Positions 6,546-14,649 of a stretch of 33,743 nucleotides of DNA are shown in pieces. Positions within the stretch are counted from its first letter, which is position 1; every line of letters begins with the position of its first letter. This DNA comes from Solirubrobacteraceae bacterium (GTDB lineage Bacteria > Actinomycetota > Thermoleophilia > Solirubrobacterales > Solirubrobacteraceae), in NCBI GenBank assembly GCA_030681525.1, contig JAUXSD010000107.1, positions 1-33,743 on the forward strand, written 5' to 3'. Under the pieces are notes generated by a model, which was given only the letters and a program-made list of their open reading frames with translations, was not told the DNA's origin and did no database searches. Position numbers and translations under genes: made by a program.

Positions 6546-7519
6546 GCCTGTTGCTCTCCGATCAGCAATTCGCTGCGGCTCGCCAGCGTGCCCACGTGGG
6601 CGACGTCACAGATGAGCTTTACGGCTGGCTCGCCCGATTGGTGGCCGTTGCGCAGGCGACGAGGACGCTTGCGCCGGCCCCCGTCCCAGGTGGTCGGTGG
6701 GAGGATCCTGACGCGGTCGCCGAAACGGTGCAGGCGTGGTTGGAAGAGTCGCTGCTCCGCGGGGATCTGCTTCAGGCCTTCGACGTCTGCCAAACCCCCC
6801 GGGCGCTGTCTCGCTACCTCGAGCGGGCACTGCGTAACTGGCTCGTCGCGCGCAGCCGGCGACGAGCCGGGCCTCGGCTGCTGGAACGTGCCGTACAGAT
6901 GATGGGCAGCGATGACGCGTTCGCGCTGCTGCGGGATTCTCCGGCGATCGCCGAGCGTTGGTGGGGCCTCTCGGTATGGCAGGACCCCCCGCTGTTCGCG
7001 GGCCGTGACGAGGACGTCGTCGCGGCCGTGTGGGCGCTCGGAGACTTCTCGTTGATGCGTTTCCCATCTAGCGAGCGCAGCGACCCAGTGCTCAGCACGC
7101 CTGACCTGCGCCGCTACCTCGTCGGCCTGCTTGAACGGGTCCTACAAGCGCTCAGCGGCCGTCACCTGGACACGTCGTTCCGGTGGCGCTTCGCGTACGC
7201 CTACGCGCCCCAGAGCGTCGGGCTGGACGACGCGGATGAGCTATCCGATGAGTCGTCGCCGGCGGACGATGTCGCGGTGGCCGACGCGGCCCGGCTCGCG
7301 CTCGCGGAGCTGACGGGCCGCCAAGTGCGGGTGCTCATCGAGCGGCCGCAGGGAACACTTGAAGATCTGGCCGCGCGTCTGGGTGTCAGCCGCGGGACCG
7401 TGGACAACGAGTACCGGCGTGCGCTTGTGAAGGTGCGCGATGTTGCGCCAACAGACGCGACGTTCGACCGGGTGTTGGAAACCGTGCTGTTGTTGGCGTC
7501 AGAGGAGAAGACATCATGA
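6542..7519 (+). CDS. Divergent sigma-70-like transcription factor
   Basis: The 325-residue protein ends in a clear sigma region-4-type helix-turn-helix (about residues 262-300): LAELTGRQVRVLIERPQGT leads into EDLAARLGVSRGTVDNEYRRAL. Around residues 85-110, TPRALSRYLERALRNWLVARSRRR resembles the helical, basic region 2 of sigma factors, though the rest of region 2 is poorly conserved and a long insert separates the two domains. It is longer than a usual ECF sigma factor (about 180-200 residues). It overlaps both neighbours by ATGA, so the three proteins are probably made in step. The next gene encodes a protein with an anti-sigma zinc motif, which supports a real sigma role. Its target promoters cannot be read from the window. 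Confidence 0.75.
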   Translation: MSLLLSDQQFAAARQRAHVGDVTDELYGWLARLVAVAQATRTLAPAPVPGGRWEDPDAVAETVQAWLEESLLRGDLLQAFDVCQTPRALSRYLERALRNWLVARSRRRAGPRLLERAVQMMGSDDAFALLRDSPAIAERWWGLSVWQDPPLFAGRDEDVVAAVWALGDFSLMRFPSSERSDPVLSTPDLRRYLVGLLERVLQALSGRHLDTSFRWRFAYAYAPQSVGLDDADELSDESSPADDVAVADAARLALAELTGRQVRVLIERPQGTLEDLAARLGVSRGTVDNEYRRALVKVRDVAPTDATFDRVLETVLLLASEEKTS

Positions 7520-8673
7520 CCTCTGAACTGGACTGCCTCTCGCTGATGGAACTTCTCGATCTTCGCGCCGACCGCGGCGACATTGTCGCCGCCGCGCATC
7601 TTGCCGACTGCCCACGCTGCAGGGCTCTACTGGCCACTCTTCCCGGTCAGCTGCGGCTGCCGGAACAACCGGCGGCTGCTCGAGCAGCGCACCGGCCGGA
7701 TGTGGCCGGCCGGACGCGCGGATCGGCGCAGCACCCTCGCATCGGGACAGGAGCCCTGTGGCGAGCCGTCCCGAACCCCCGCAGCGACTTCGCGTGGGTC
7801 GTGGTGGTCATCGGTCGGGTACCGGACGCCGACGATCGACTCCTTGTCGCCCCGGTCATCGGCGCGCCGCAGATGGCGACCGACGCCGACCTGTTGCTCG
7901 ACGGGTCGCTGCTGGGCTACGACGCGTTCGTGGACATGAGCAACCTCGGTGTCATCGTCAACAGCCAGCTCATCGAGTTCCTCGACGATCTCCCGACCAC
8001 CACGGCGACCGCAGTCGTCGCCCTATACCGCGCGACGCTCGGTTCGGGCGAGCCGCCCCCGGCAGACCTGCGCGGCACGCCGGTGCTCGAAGCTGCCGAC
8101 CCGCGGGTGTTGGCGGCCGCCGGACGCGGGGACGCGCTGCGTGCGTTGTGGCGTCCCGCCGACAGGCAAGTCGAGGACGCCGACGAGGACGCCGAAACGA
8201 CGACGCAGCAAGCAGCCGAGGCCGTCGGAGAGCCTTCACCGGTCGTAAAGATCGACGATGTGATCAGCGCGCGCCTGACAGGAGCGGACACGGAATGGGA
8301 CCGCTCTGCCGTGCTGGAGCAATCGGGCGCCGACGGCGCCCTCCTGGACGCGTTTCTCGCCGGGCGCTTGGACCTCACCGACAAGAACGACGTCAACGAC
8401 CTTGCGCTGGTGCTGCATACGCTGCAGGTGCCATGGGACGAAGCCAAACCGGCTGTCATCCGCACGCTCGGCTTGTCCGCCGGAGGGGCACGTCAGGCCG
8501 AAGGTCCGTCGTTACCGCTGGCGGCACGCTCACGGCCTGGCAGCAGTGACAAGGACGTCACCGAGCAGCTGTACGCTGATCAAAGCAGCGTCGACGCCTC
8601 GGCTGAAGCGCGGCGCGGAGAAATCGACTTGTACATCGCCCAGCTCAGGAAAGCGCTAGACGATCTCGAGTAG
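7516..8673 (+). CDS. Zinc-finger anti-sigma-like multidomain protein
   Basis: The 385-residue protein starts with a short helix and an HLADCPRC motif (His28, Cys32, Cys35), the HxxxCxxC signature of ZAS anti-sigma factors. No membrane segment follows, so it would be cytoplasmic. Residues 95-185 (FAWVVVVIGRVP, LLVAPVIGAP, GSLLGYDAFVDMSN) form a beta-rich domain that resembles the MazF-like protein encoded two genes upstream. A Glu/Asp-rich linker and a C-terminal helical domain follow. A strong ribosome-binding site, AGAGGAG, precedes the ATG, which overlaps the sigma gene stop. It probably holds the sigma factor inactive. The stop is three bases from the convergent peptidase gene. Confidence 0.7.
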   Translation: MTSELDCLSLMELLDLRADRGDIVAAAHLADCPRCRALLATLPGQLRLPEQPAAARAAHRPDVAGRTRGSAQHPRIGTGALWRAVPNPRSDFAWVVVVIGRVPDADDRLLVAPVIGAPQMATDADLLLDGSLLGYDAFVDMSNLGVIVNSQLIEFLDDLPTTTATAVVALYRATLGSGEPPPADLRGTPVLEAADPRVLAAAGRGDALRALWRPADRQVEDADEDAETTTQQAAEAVGEPSPVVKIDDVISARLTGADTEWDRSAVLEQSGADGALLDAFLAGRLDLTDKNDVNDLALVLHTLQVPWDEAKPAVIRTLGLSAGGARQAEGPSLPLAARSRPGSSDKDVTEQLYADQSSVDASAEARRGEIDLYIAQLRKALDDLE

Positions 8674-8675
8674 CG

Positions 8676-9302
8676 TTAGCCGCCAGCGTCATCTCCGGTG
8701 ATGCGGTCGCTGAGCTTGTGCGTCTGCGCGGCGATCCGCAGCACGTCACGGCTGACCTTGAAGAGCTCCCGCAGCTCCCGAGCGTCGGTGGTATCGCTGA
8801 GTGCGTGGCGGAGCATCGGCCCGGACACGAGGAGTTCGCCCGCAAACGCGTTGGCCTCGTCTTCGGCGGTCGGACCCGAGCCGTGCACTGTGCCGAGGAA
8901 GTGATGGCCGAGCTCATGTGCGACGGAGAAGCGATGCGCGACGGCGGGCTCGTTGGCGTTGACCTCAATGACGTCGCCGACCAGGCGCGCCCGTAGGGTG
9001 CCGAGGTTGTGGCTGGAGCGCACGGTGAATCCGAGGTCGCGAGCGATCTTGTGCACGATGACCGGTGGACGCACGAACCCGTGCGCCTTGGCGACCTCCC
9101 GCGCCTTCGTCCGAGCATGAGCAGGATGGCTGCGATCGTCGGAGGCCGTTGCCGAAGCGGCGAGTTCCGCCGGCGGCTCGTCGTCGACGCCCACGAGTTC
9201 GCTGGGCTCCCCGCACACTTCGCAGTCCGCGCCGGCCGCCAGCGCTGAGCGCTCAAACCACGTGTGGCCGCAGTCCTTGTCCGTGCAACGCAGCATCGGC
9301 AT
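8676..9302 (-). CDS. ImmA/IrrE-family zinc metallopeptidase with N-terminal zinc ribbon
   Basis: The 208-residue protein has an N-terminal zinc ribbon (Cys6, Cys11, Cys27, Cys30) and an ImmA/IrrE (COG2856-type) peptidase domain with HELGHH at about residues 129-134 and the third metal ligand in EDEANAFAGELLV (near 149). Relatives cleave transcriptional regulators: ImmA cuts the ImmR repressor and IrrE cuts DdrO after DNA damage. Here the gene converges, tail to tail with two bases between stops, on an operon for a sigma factor and its presumed anti-sigma, which makes the anti-sigma protein a natural substrate candidate. That link is inference. The region upstream of the start (9303-9578) is non-coding as far as I can see. 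Confidence 0.88.
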   Translation of the reverse strand: MPMLRCTDKDCGHTWFERSALAAGADCEVCGEPSELVGVDDEPPAELAASATASDDRSHPAHARTKAREVAKAHGFVRPPVIVHKIARDLGFTVRSSHNLGTLRARLVGDVIEVNANEPAVAHRFSVAHELGHHFLGTVHGSGPTAEDEANAFAGELLVSGPMLRHALSDTTDARELRELFKVSRDVLRIAAQTHKLSDRITGDDAGG

Positions 9303-9446
9303 GCACGTCTATTGTGACCAACCGCAGCCAGCTTCGAGCGTGTTCCCGTCGGGCCTGGCACCGCCCAACCGGAGAGTGTCGCCTGCCGCGCTGGCGCCAG
9401 GCTTCCGACTCGCGCTCGGGCGGCCGTTTCGCAGGGCACGCGAAGG

Positions 9447-9535
9447 TACGTCAACGTCAGCGGGCGAATGGGGCTCCGAGCGTCAACGCCCGATAAGGCT
9501 GATTCTGGCCGCCAAGTGCGGCTTCAGTTGACGTA
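9447..9535. repeat. Separated 9-bp inverted repeat upstream of the peptidase gene
   Basis: TACGTCAAC (9447-9455) and GTTGACGTA (9527-9535) are exact reverse complements 71 bases apart in the gap between the peptidase start and the stop of the next minus-strand gene. They could be paired half-sites for a looping regulator. Evidence is limited to the exact match. Confidence 0.25.
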
Positions 9536-9578
9536 ACGCCCTTCTCGTTTGAGCACCCACACCGGACCAGTCGGGCCA

Positions 9579-11078
9579 TCAGTCGGTGGCCGTAGCCCTG
9601 CATGCGCTCTCCCCCAGCGTGGTCAGACCAAGTAGGGCGTTCCATCGTGCCCCTTGGTCGGCTTGGAGGGCTGGGACGCCTACCGGGGGATCGGCGTCCA
9701 ACTTCGTCTCTGAGACCCCGGCGAGGCGTTCGACTGCGATAGTGGCCATGAGGGTGTTGAGCGTTGCGAGTGCGTGTGGCATGAGCCGCTCGCAGAACGT
9801 TGCCGGCTCGATGCTGACGTGCGTGTCTGATTCGGCGTCGACTCCCCAGCGCGCTCCACCGCCGAGCGCTGCGATCGGCGCGGCTAGTTCCGTCGAGTAC
9901 ACAGCGCGAGGCACATGCACGTGGTCGGCCGCGACCTGCAGTGCCTCGGGAACCACGTCCCAGCGCTTGTTGGCGGAGGCCGAGCTCGTCAACGTGGCGT
10001 AGCCGCGGTCAATCATGTAGGTCTGAGCGGACAATCCTTCCCCGTGGATGGTGTGCCGCAACGGAAAGGAAATGTCGAGAACGGCGCGCCCGACGGTCCC
10101 AGTTGCGACAAGACTGGCCAAGCGATCGTCGCCCAGTTGATTGACCCACGAAGCCTTGCGCCAGGACGCCGTTGAAAGCTTGTTCGCCGGGAGCGCGTAG
10201 ACGAGATGGGCAACGCGGGCGACCGCGTCAAATGCTGCAGACCAACACCACAGCAGCGTGTCGAGATGGCGTCGGATGTCGAAAGCCGTGTCGTCTGAGA
10301 CTTCACGCTGATGCGCGACCAAGAGCTCGTCCCGAATTGGCAGTACCTGCGCCACTCGATCCAGAGCCGTCGCCGCCAGGCTTATCGGCATCGGTTTGAG
10401 GGCGGCGCCAAAATGCTGATCACAGGCGTTGGTAAGACGCCAAGACGCTGGCAGCGCCTGGCGGGTTGCGACCACGAAGTATCGGTGTCGAGGGATGGAC
10501 TCCATCACGTTCGCGGCTGGCCGCCGCCAGACGTAGCTCCCGCGCGACCGACCCAGCAGCGCACCCAAGGCGAGCACATCCGCGGCGCTACGCCAGCCAG
10601 CCTGCGCAAGTTGTCCCCGCCACGATGGCGAAAGGATCCCAGGGCGGTCCGAAACGATTGCGTCTGCACCAATCACCGTGCTCGCCCGCATCAGCAGAAG
10701 GCAGCTGAGGACACTCGCCTGGTCCATACCGTGCTCGTGACTCTCTTCCTCAGCGTGTCTCCGCCACGCCGCCCCGCCCCACACCCCGGTGATCCTTGCT
10801 CCCTGCGACCAGCTGTCGTACTCGACCGCGTAATAGTCCCGGGATTCGACGTAGTCGCCGACCTTCAGCGTCGGGAACCCGTCATGAGGATCGAGCGTGA
10901 GCAGATGCAGGTGCTGTTGCTCTGCGATCTCCAGCAGCAGGCGGAGCGCGACATCGTCATGGAGGTGCGCCCGATCGACAACGACGATCAGCGGGCGGCC
11001 GACGACTGGCGCATCGAACGCCGATGCCGCTCGGTTCGTGAACGCGTACACAGGGAGACGACGAAACCGCACCGGCAC
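9579..11078 (-). CDS. Unrecognised 499-residue protein, possibly PIN-like plus HEPN-like
   Basis: I do not recognise this protein as a family. The N-terminal part has a hydrophobic strand ending in Asp (PLIVVVDRAH), a second strand with LLTLDPHDG and, near residue 140, GADAIVSDRPGI, an arrangement reminiscent of PIN-type nucleases, where conserved acidic residues follow such strands. The C-terminal half is helical (HLDTLLWCWSAAFDAVARVAHLV is cut here only for description) and contains LRHTIHGEGL, which resembles the RxxxxH-type turn of HEPN proteins with one residue fewer. Both readings are tentative. The start is a GTG with no obvious ribosome-binding site and a stop codon lies nine codons upstream, so a truncated 5' end is possible. 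Confidence 0.6.
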   Translation of the reverse strand: MPVRFRRLPVYAFTNRAASAFDAPVVGRPLIVVVDRAHLHDDVALRLLLEIAEQQHLHLLTLDPHDGFPTLKVGDYVESRDYYAVEYDSWSQGARITGVWGGAAWRRHAEEESHEHGMDQASVLSCLLLMRASTVIGADAIVSDRPGILSPSWRGQLAQAGWRSAADVLALGALLGRSRGSYVWRRPAANVMESIPRHRYFVVATRQALPASWRLTNACDQHFGAALKPMPISLAATALDRVAQVLPIRDELLVAHQREVSDDTAFDIRRHLDTLLWCWSAAFDAVARVAHLVYALPANKLSTASWRKASWVNQLGDDRLASLVATGTVGRAVLDISFPLRHTIHGEGLSAQTYMIDRGYATLTSSASANKRWDVVPEALQVAADHVHVPRAVYSTELAAPIAALGGGARWGVDAESDTHVSIEPATFCERLMPHALATLNTLMATIAVERLAGVSETKLDADPPVGVPALQADQGARWNALLGLTTLGESACRATATD

Positions 11079-11592
11079 ACTTTGACCACAGCACGTCGGT
11101 CGCGGCTACCGGACGTTCAATGCAAGCGCTTCTTCAGTCGACATAGCCCGGTTCGGGCGCGGCGCATCCGGCCGCCGGGTGCGGCGCGGAGTTGCTCGCT
11201 CGCCAGCCACCGTGGACAGTCGGGCCACGGGGAGCAAACTCGCGTCGGACGCGCCGGTATATGTCGGCGAAGTCGGCGATCTTAGTTGTGGGAATCCAGG
11301 CGAACCGGAGGTCTCGAGATCAGACAGCGCACGGGGGAGAGGCCGATGGACGGTTGTGGAACACGCGGATTCCACAACCTTCAGCGCGGACGCTGTCCAC
11401 ACGGCTGGGAAACGATGCACCTCGTCGGCGCCGGGGGCCGCCGGCGCCGCGTGCGACCGCCCTGCGCTCGGCAACGCGTGGCCATGCGCTCGCTGGCCGT
11501 GCGCAGGGTGGCTGCATTCGCTCGGCTTCATCATGTCCGCCGAGCCCGGTACCGTGCCGCCAAATGTCTGCGTCTGGACCGAGGAGGCTCTG
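11079..11592. other. Non-coding gap of 514 bases between divergent genes
   Basis: No convincing gene is visible in this stretch. It separates the minus-strand 499-residue gene from the plus-strand HNH gene and so should hold both promoters. Its one clear structure is the inverted repeat listed separately at 11352-11379. Short open frames here are Arg/Pro-rich and look like by-products of GC-rich DNA. Confidence 0.5.
11352..11379. promoter_or_regulatory. Perfect 10-bp inverted repeat, candidate operator or recombination site
   Basis: GGTTGTGGAA and TTCCACAACC are exact reverse complements around an eight-base spacer. A partial echo (GTTGTGGGAATCC) lies about 70 bases upstream near 11285. The arms are much less GC-rich than their surroundings, which makes chance less likely. 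Position about 215 bases before the HNH gene and in a divergent region fits a regulator-binding site; the repeat-spacer-repeat form would also fit a recombinase core. Confidence 0.45.
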
Positions 11593-12018
11593 ATGAGCCG
11601 AAGCATCTACGGATCGCCGGAATGGCTCGCCCGGTCGGCGCAGGTCACGCGGGGCGCTCGTTGTGTCAACTGCAGAACCCCGCGAGATCTCGTTGCGCAC
11701 CACAAGATCCCGCGCAGCTATGGCGGACGCGATGACTTGTCGAACCTGCAGCCGGTCTGTCGCGAATGCCATCCCGAGCTAGAGCGCCGCGCGGTACTCG
11801 CAGCGATACGCGCTGGCCGGCGGAAGATCGCGCCAGCAGCACGCCCGGCGGTAAAGGCCAGGCGGAAGCCGGTTGTGCGGCGGAAGCCGGTTGGGCGTCG
11901 GGCAGTGGTGCGTAAGGCGGATGCACCGCCGGCTCCGGCGACGCAAGTGGCTACGCTGCCACCGTCTACGCTCCTCGCTGCCCTACTGGACCAGCGTCGG
12001 CACGGCCGCAGCGACTAA
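11593..12018 (+). CDS. HNH endonuclease with basic C-terminal tail
   Basis: The 141-residue protein has a compact HNH domain (residues 20-66): a first zinc pair CVNC (24 and 27), the catalytic His in VAHHKIPRSYGG (36/37), Asn51 in LSNLQPV and a second pair CREC followed by His60. HNH enzymes of this type nick or cut DNA with one metal ion. After residue 75 comes an Arg/Lys/Pro-rich tail with two tandem RRKPV repeats, probably a non-specific DNA-binding arm. The ATG follows a strong GAGGAGG ribosome-binding site with five-base spacing, which decides this start over longer in-frame ones. It could be a defence nuclease, a phage-type HNH or a stray gene; context does not decide. Confidence 0.82.
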   Translation: MSRSIYGSPEWLARSAQVTRGARCVNCRTPRDLVAHHKIPRSYGGRDDLSNLQPVCRECHPELERRAVLAAIRAGRRKIAPAARPAVKARRKPVVRRKPVGRRAVVRKADAPPAPATQVATLPPSTLLAALLDQRRHGRSD

Positions 12019-12145
12019 GAATCAAGCCGCGGACGGTCCGTTCGCCAGCGGGATCAGCCTGCGGGCTACACAGCAGCCGAGCAATCGCGAGTGCGAGTCT
12101 GTAACGGGTCGGATGAGCCTTGCGACGGCGTACATCGCCGCCGCC

Positions 12146-12286
12146 GCCGTCTTGCTCTACGCGCTTCTCCACGCGAAGCTGCTCGTCGTCCACGGTCGCC
12201 GCGCCCTCGTTGGCTCGGCGAACCTCACCCAGCGGGCGCTGACCGCAAACCTCGAGGCGGGGATCTTGACGAGGACCACAGACTTG
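12146..12286 (+). pseudogene. Remnant of a phospholipase-D-family nuclease
   Basis: A short stretch in the second plus-strand frame reads LHAKLLVVHGRRALVGSANL followed by TQRALTANLEAGIL, which matches the second HKD half of PLD-superfamily nucleases such as DISARM DrmC. Both flanks lose similarity at once: upstream is Ala-rich filler, and after residue 45 the frame continues into unrelated sequence antisense to the next gene. The Asp of the HxKxxxxD motif is His here, so even the motif is dead. It looks like debris of a larger gene, possibly from an earlier defence system at this spot. The rest of 12019-12417 holds nothing I can support. Confidence 0.6.
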
Positions 12287-12417
12287 CCGCCGCCTGGAGG
12301 CTCACGCTCGCAGTCTCATCACCACCGGCTCGCTTGTGGGTACCGATCAGGCTTGAGCCGTCAAGCGACAGACGCTCCGACATGCCGCTACGCCGTCTCA
12401 CGCGACGTAGCAGACGC

Positions 12418-14649
12418 TCATCGTCGCGGTTGGCCATCCAACGTTCGGACAAGCCACGATTTGTCTCTCGGGAAACGGTCAAGGATCTCGTGCAACCCGG
12501 GCAGCAGGGCCTCGTTGCGAGTACCAACCTCCATCCAGCGGCGAACCCGCTCTGCCACTGCTACACGAACCGGCATGCTGCCCTCCTCAAACAGCGGCAC
12601 GAGCCTGGCAACCGCCACTTGTGCGGCGGCTGGCTGTTCGTCGGATAGGTCGTCTGGTAACCCACGAAGGGCAGCCACGACCGCCTCGTCGTCGGGATCG
12701 AACAACCCGCCGATTAGTGCCCAGATGAACGCACTCCTTGTCGCTGAGCCCCGAGACGCTGCTACGGCCTCCGCGCATGTCGCGAGCGAGATCATTCTGA
12801 TCCGCGTCTCTGGGGCACGGCAGCCGGCGACGACTTCGGCAGCCTCATCGTTGGTGAGCTCCGGAGCGAGCGTCTGGAGGCGTGCCGCCCGAACGAGTTC
12901 TGGCGAGAGATCGCCGTGTTCAGGAAAGCCCCCAACGGGGTCACTGGAACCGTGCAGAGCCCGCAGCTCAGGTGCGGGAAGCCGACCAGCCCTCCTAACG
13001 ATCGTCAATGCTCTGCGTGCGGCGAGGATGTGCTCGCCCGGAAGGGAAGCGTCATGGGCGATCTGCAGCAGCAGAGATACCGCAGCCGGGTCAGGATCAA
13101 GATGTGCCAGAAGGCGGGCAAGATCGAGGCGTGCATCGCCGGGGCCAAATGAAACCTTGCCTTCACGCGCTTCAGCTTGTTCCCGGCGTACGAGCTCAAA
13201 GAGTGCTTGTTTCGCTCGCTGCAGCGCTTCTGGCCGCAGCGCTTCTGCGTGCTCATCCACGAGTCGTGCCACTTGATCCGGACGGGCTTTCTCGTCGAGC
13301 AGCGACGCCAGATCCTTCCGCCGTTGCTCGGTTACAGTCGCGGCGGCGATGCGCATGAGCTGCACGTCGGCGTTGTCGGCCTGCTGAAGCGCCGACCAGG
13401 CGACCTCGAAGACGCTCAGCCGCATCCGTTGCGACAGATGAGCTACCGCCCCAGTCCAAAGCGATTCGACGATCGACGTCTGAACCTCGCTGTCTCGTCC
13501 GAGGAAGTCCTCGAACCACTCTTCAGGCAGCCGCGCAGCATAGGCGGCCCAGAGTCCGAGGGCCTCCTGCGCCGCAGGGTGATTCCCCGCCACGAGGTCG
13601 ACCTGGCTGATAACCCAGCGCAACGTCTCGTCGCTCACAGCGTCCCAGGCCTCAGACGCAACCGCTAGAAACCTGAGCGAGCGCCTTAGCTCCGCGTCGC
13701 GGAGCGCGCGAAGCACGAACTCGATGCCGTCGGTAGTCAGGTTTGGCTCGGCGTAGCGATAGATCTGCTTTTCCTTGGTGCCGCCACCGAGGATCCACAT
13801 CAGGAGGCCGTAGGCCCACTGCTGCGGGCTCGTCGCCGCGCCAGTCAAGAGATGCCCCCCGAGCTGGAGCCTGATGGGACGGCGCAGCCACAGGGCGCCT
13901 GCCCATGTCGCCTGTACCTCGGCGGCCACGACGTCAGCGACTGGGCTGGCGCCACCAAACGTGATCTGCCACGTCCAGGCGCGGCGAGCACGACGTTCGA
14001 CCTCAGCCTTCAGCGCGCGCTCTGCGCCGGACAAGCTGTCGTAATGGATCCACGGGTAGTCAACAAGTGGATCGTCCGGTGGCGGATCATCTTCCGCCCC
14101 AGGGAACGGTCCCTCGTAGTGCAAGCCTGCATTTAAACCTTCGAGCGCGAGTCGGCTCCACAGACGACTGCCCTCTGGCGCGAGGGCAATAGCGTCGCCG
14201 AGCGCTATGCGACCTAGCTCAGCCTCACCCCTGTCAAACGCGTAGGTAGCGACCTTCGCGAACAGCCTCGCGCGCACGTCGGAGGTGACGCTGGCCTCGC
14301 GCGCCACGCGCAGAGCTTCGACAATCGGCCCATCGCTAGTCGCCGTCTCGCTCCAGGCCTGCAACATTCCTCCTAGCAGGCGCGTCCAGGGATCCCGATC
14401 GTGGACGAGGCCTTCGTAGCGCGCCGCCGCCTTGGCCAGTTCGCCGGCACGCTCATAGGCCACTGCGCGAGCGGCATGTCCCAGAGTGTCCTCGGCGAAG
14501 GTCCGCGGCTCCCACCACTTGTCGACCCCCCCGCGAAGGGCGGCGACGAAGTCACGCGCGGATCTCGAGCCGCGATGTAGCGCCGGCACGTCCCACAAGA
14601 GTGCCGCAACGATTTCGGCTTCGCGTGTCTTGGCCTCAGCGGCGCTCAC
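12418..14649 (-). CDS. Large alpha-helical repeat protein paired with a DUF4062/TIR-like protein
   Basis: The 743-residue protein is helical almost throughout. The first 200 residues resemble TPR units (AVAYERAGELAKAAARYEGLV, ARLFAKVATYAFDRGEAELGRIALGDAIALAP are described in part here). The C-terminal 300 residues, with repeated short hydrophobic helices around DARLDLARLLAHLDPDPAAV and DDEAVVAALRGLPDDL, resemble HEAT-type repeats. No catalytic motif, membrane segment or signal peptide is visible. Its start overlaps the end of the upstream gene by 14 bases, so both proteins are probably made together. A repeat protein of this type could be the sensor or scaffold for the small TIR-like partner; that is inference. 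The stop lies just beyond the PLD remnant on the other strand. Confidence 0.7.
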   Translation of the reverse strand: MSAAEAKTREAEIVAALLWDVPALHRGSRSARDFVAALRGGVDKWWEPRTFAEDTLGHAARAVAYERAGELAKAAARYEGLVHDRDPWTRLLGGMLQAWSETATSDGPIVEALRVAREASVTSDVRARLFAKVATYAFDRGEAELGRIALGDAIALAPEGSRLWSRLALEGLNAGLHYEGPFPGAEDDPPPDDPLVDYPWIHYDSLSGAERALKAEVERRARRAWTWQITFGGASPVADVVAAEVQATWAGALWLRRPIRLQLGGHLLTGAATSPQQWAYGLLMWILGGGTKEKQIYRYAEPNLTTDGIEFVLRALRDAELRRSLRFLAVASEAWDAVSDETLRWVISQVDLVAGNHPAAQEALGLWAAYAARLPEEWFEDFLGRDSEVQTSIVESLWTGAVAHLSQRMRLSVFEVAWSALQQADNADVQLMRIAAATVTEQRRKDLASLLDEKARPDQVARLVDEHAEALRPEALQRAKQALFELVRREQAEAREGKVSFGPGDARLDLARLLAHLDPDPAAVSLLLQIAHDASLPGEHILAARRALTIVRRAGRLPAPELRALHGSSDPVGGFPEHGDLSPELVRAARLQTLAPELTNDEAAEVVAGCRAPETRIRMISLATCAEAVAASRGSATRSAFIWALIGGLFDPDDEAVVAALRGLPDDLSDEQPAAAQVAVARLVPLFEEGSMPVRVAVAERVRRWMEVGTRNEALLPGLHEILDRFPRDKSWLVRTLDGQPRR

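Noticed and set aside
6059..6793. Upstream part of a long minus-strand frame that contains the DUF2188 gene
   Set aside because: Only the last 84 codons look like a protein; the rest runs antisense to the MazF-like and sigma genes.
11179..11592. Extended N-terminus for the HNH protein
   Set aside because: A strong GAGGAGG site five bases before the ATG at 11593 decides the start, and the extension has no recognisable sequence.
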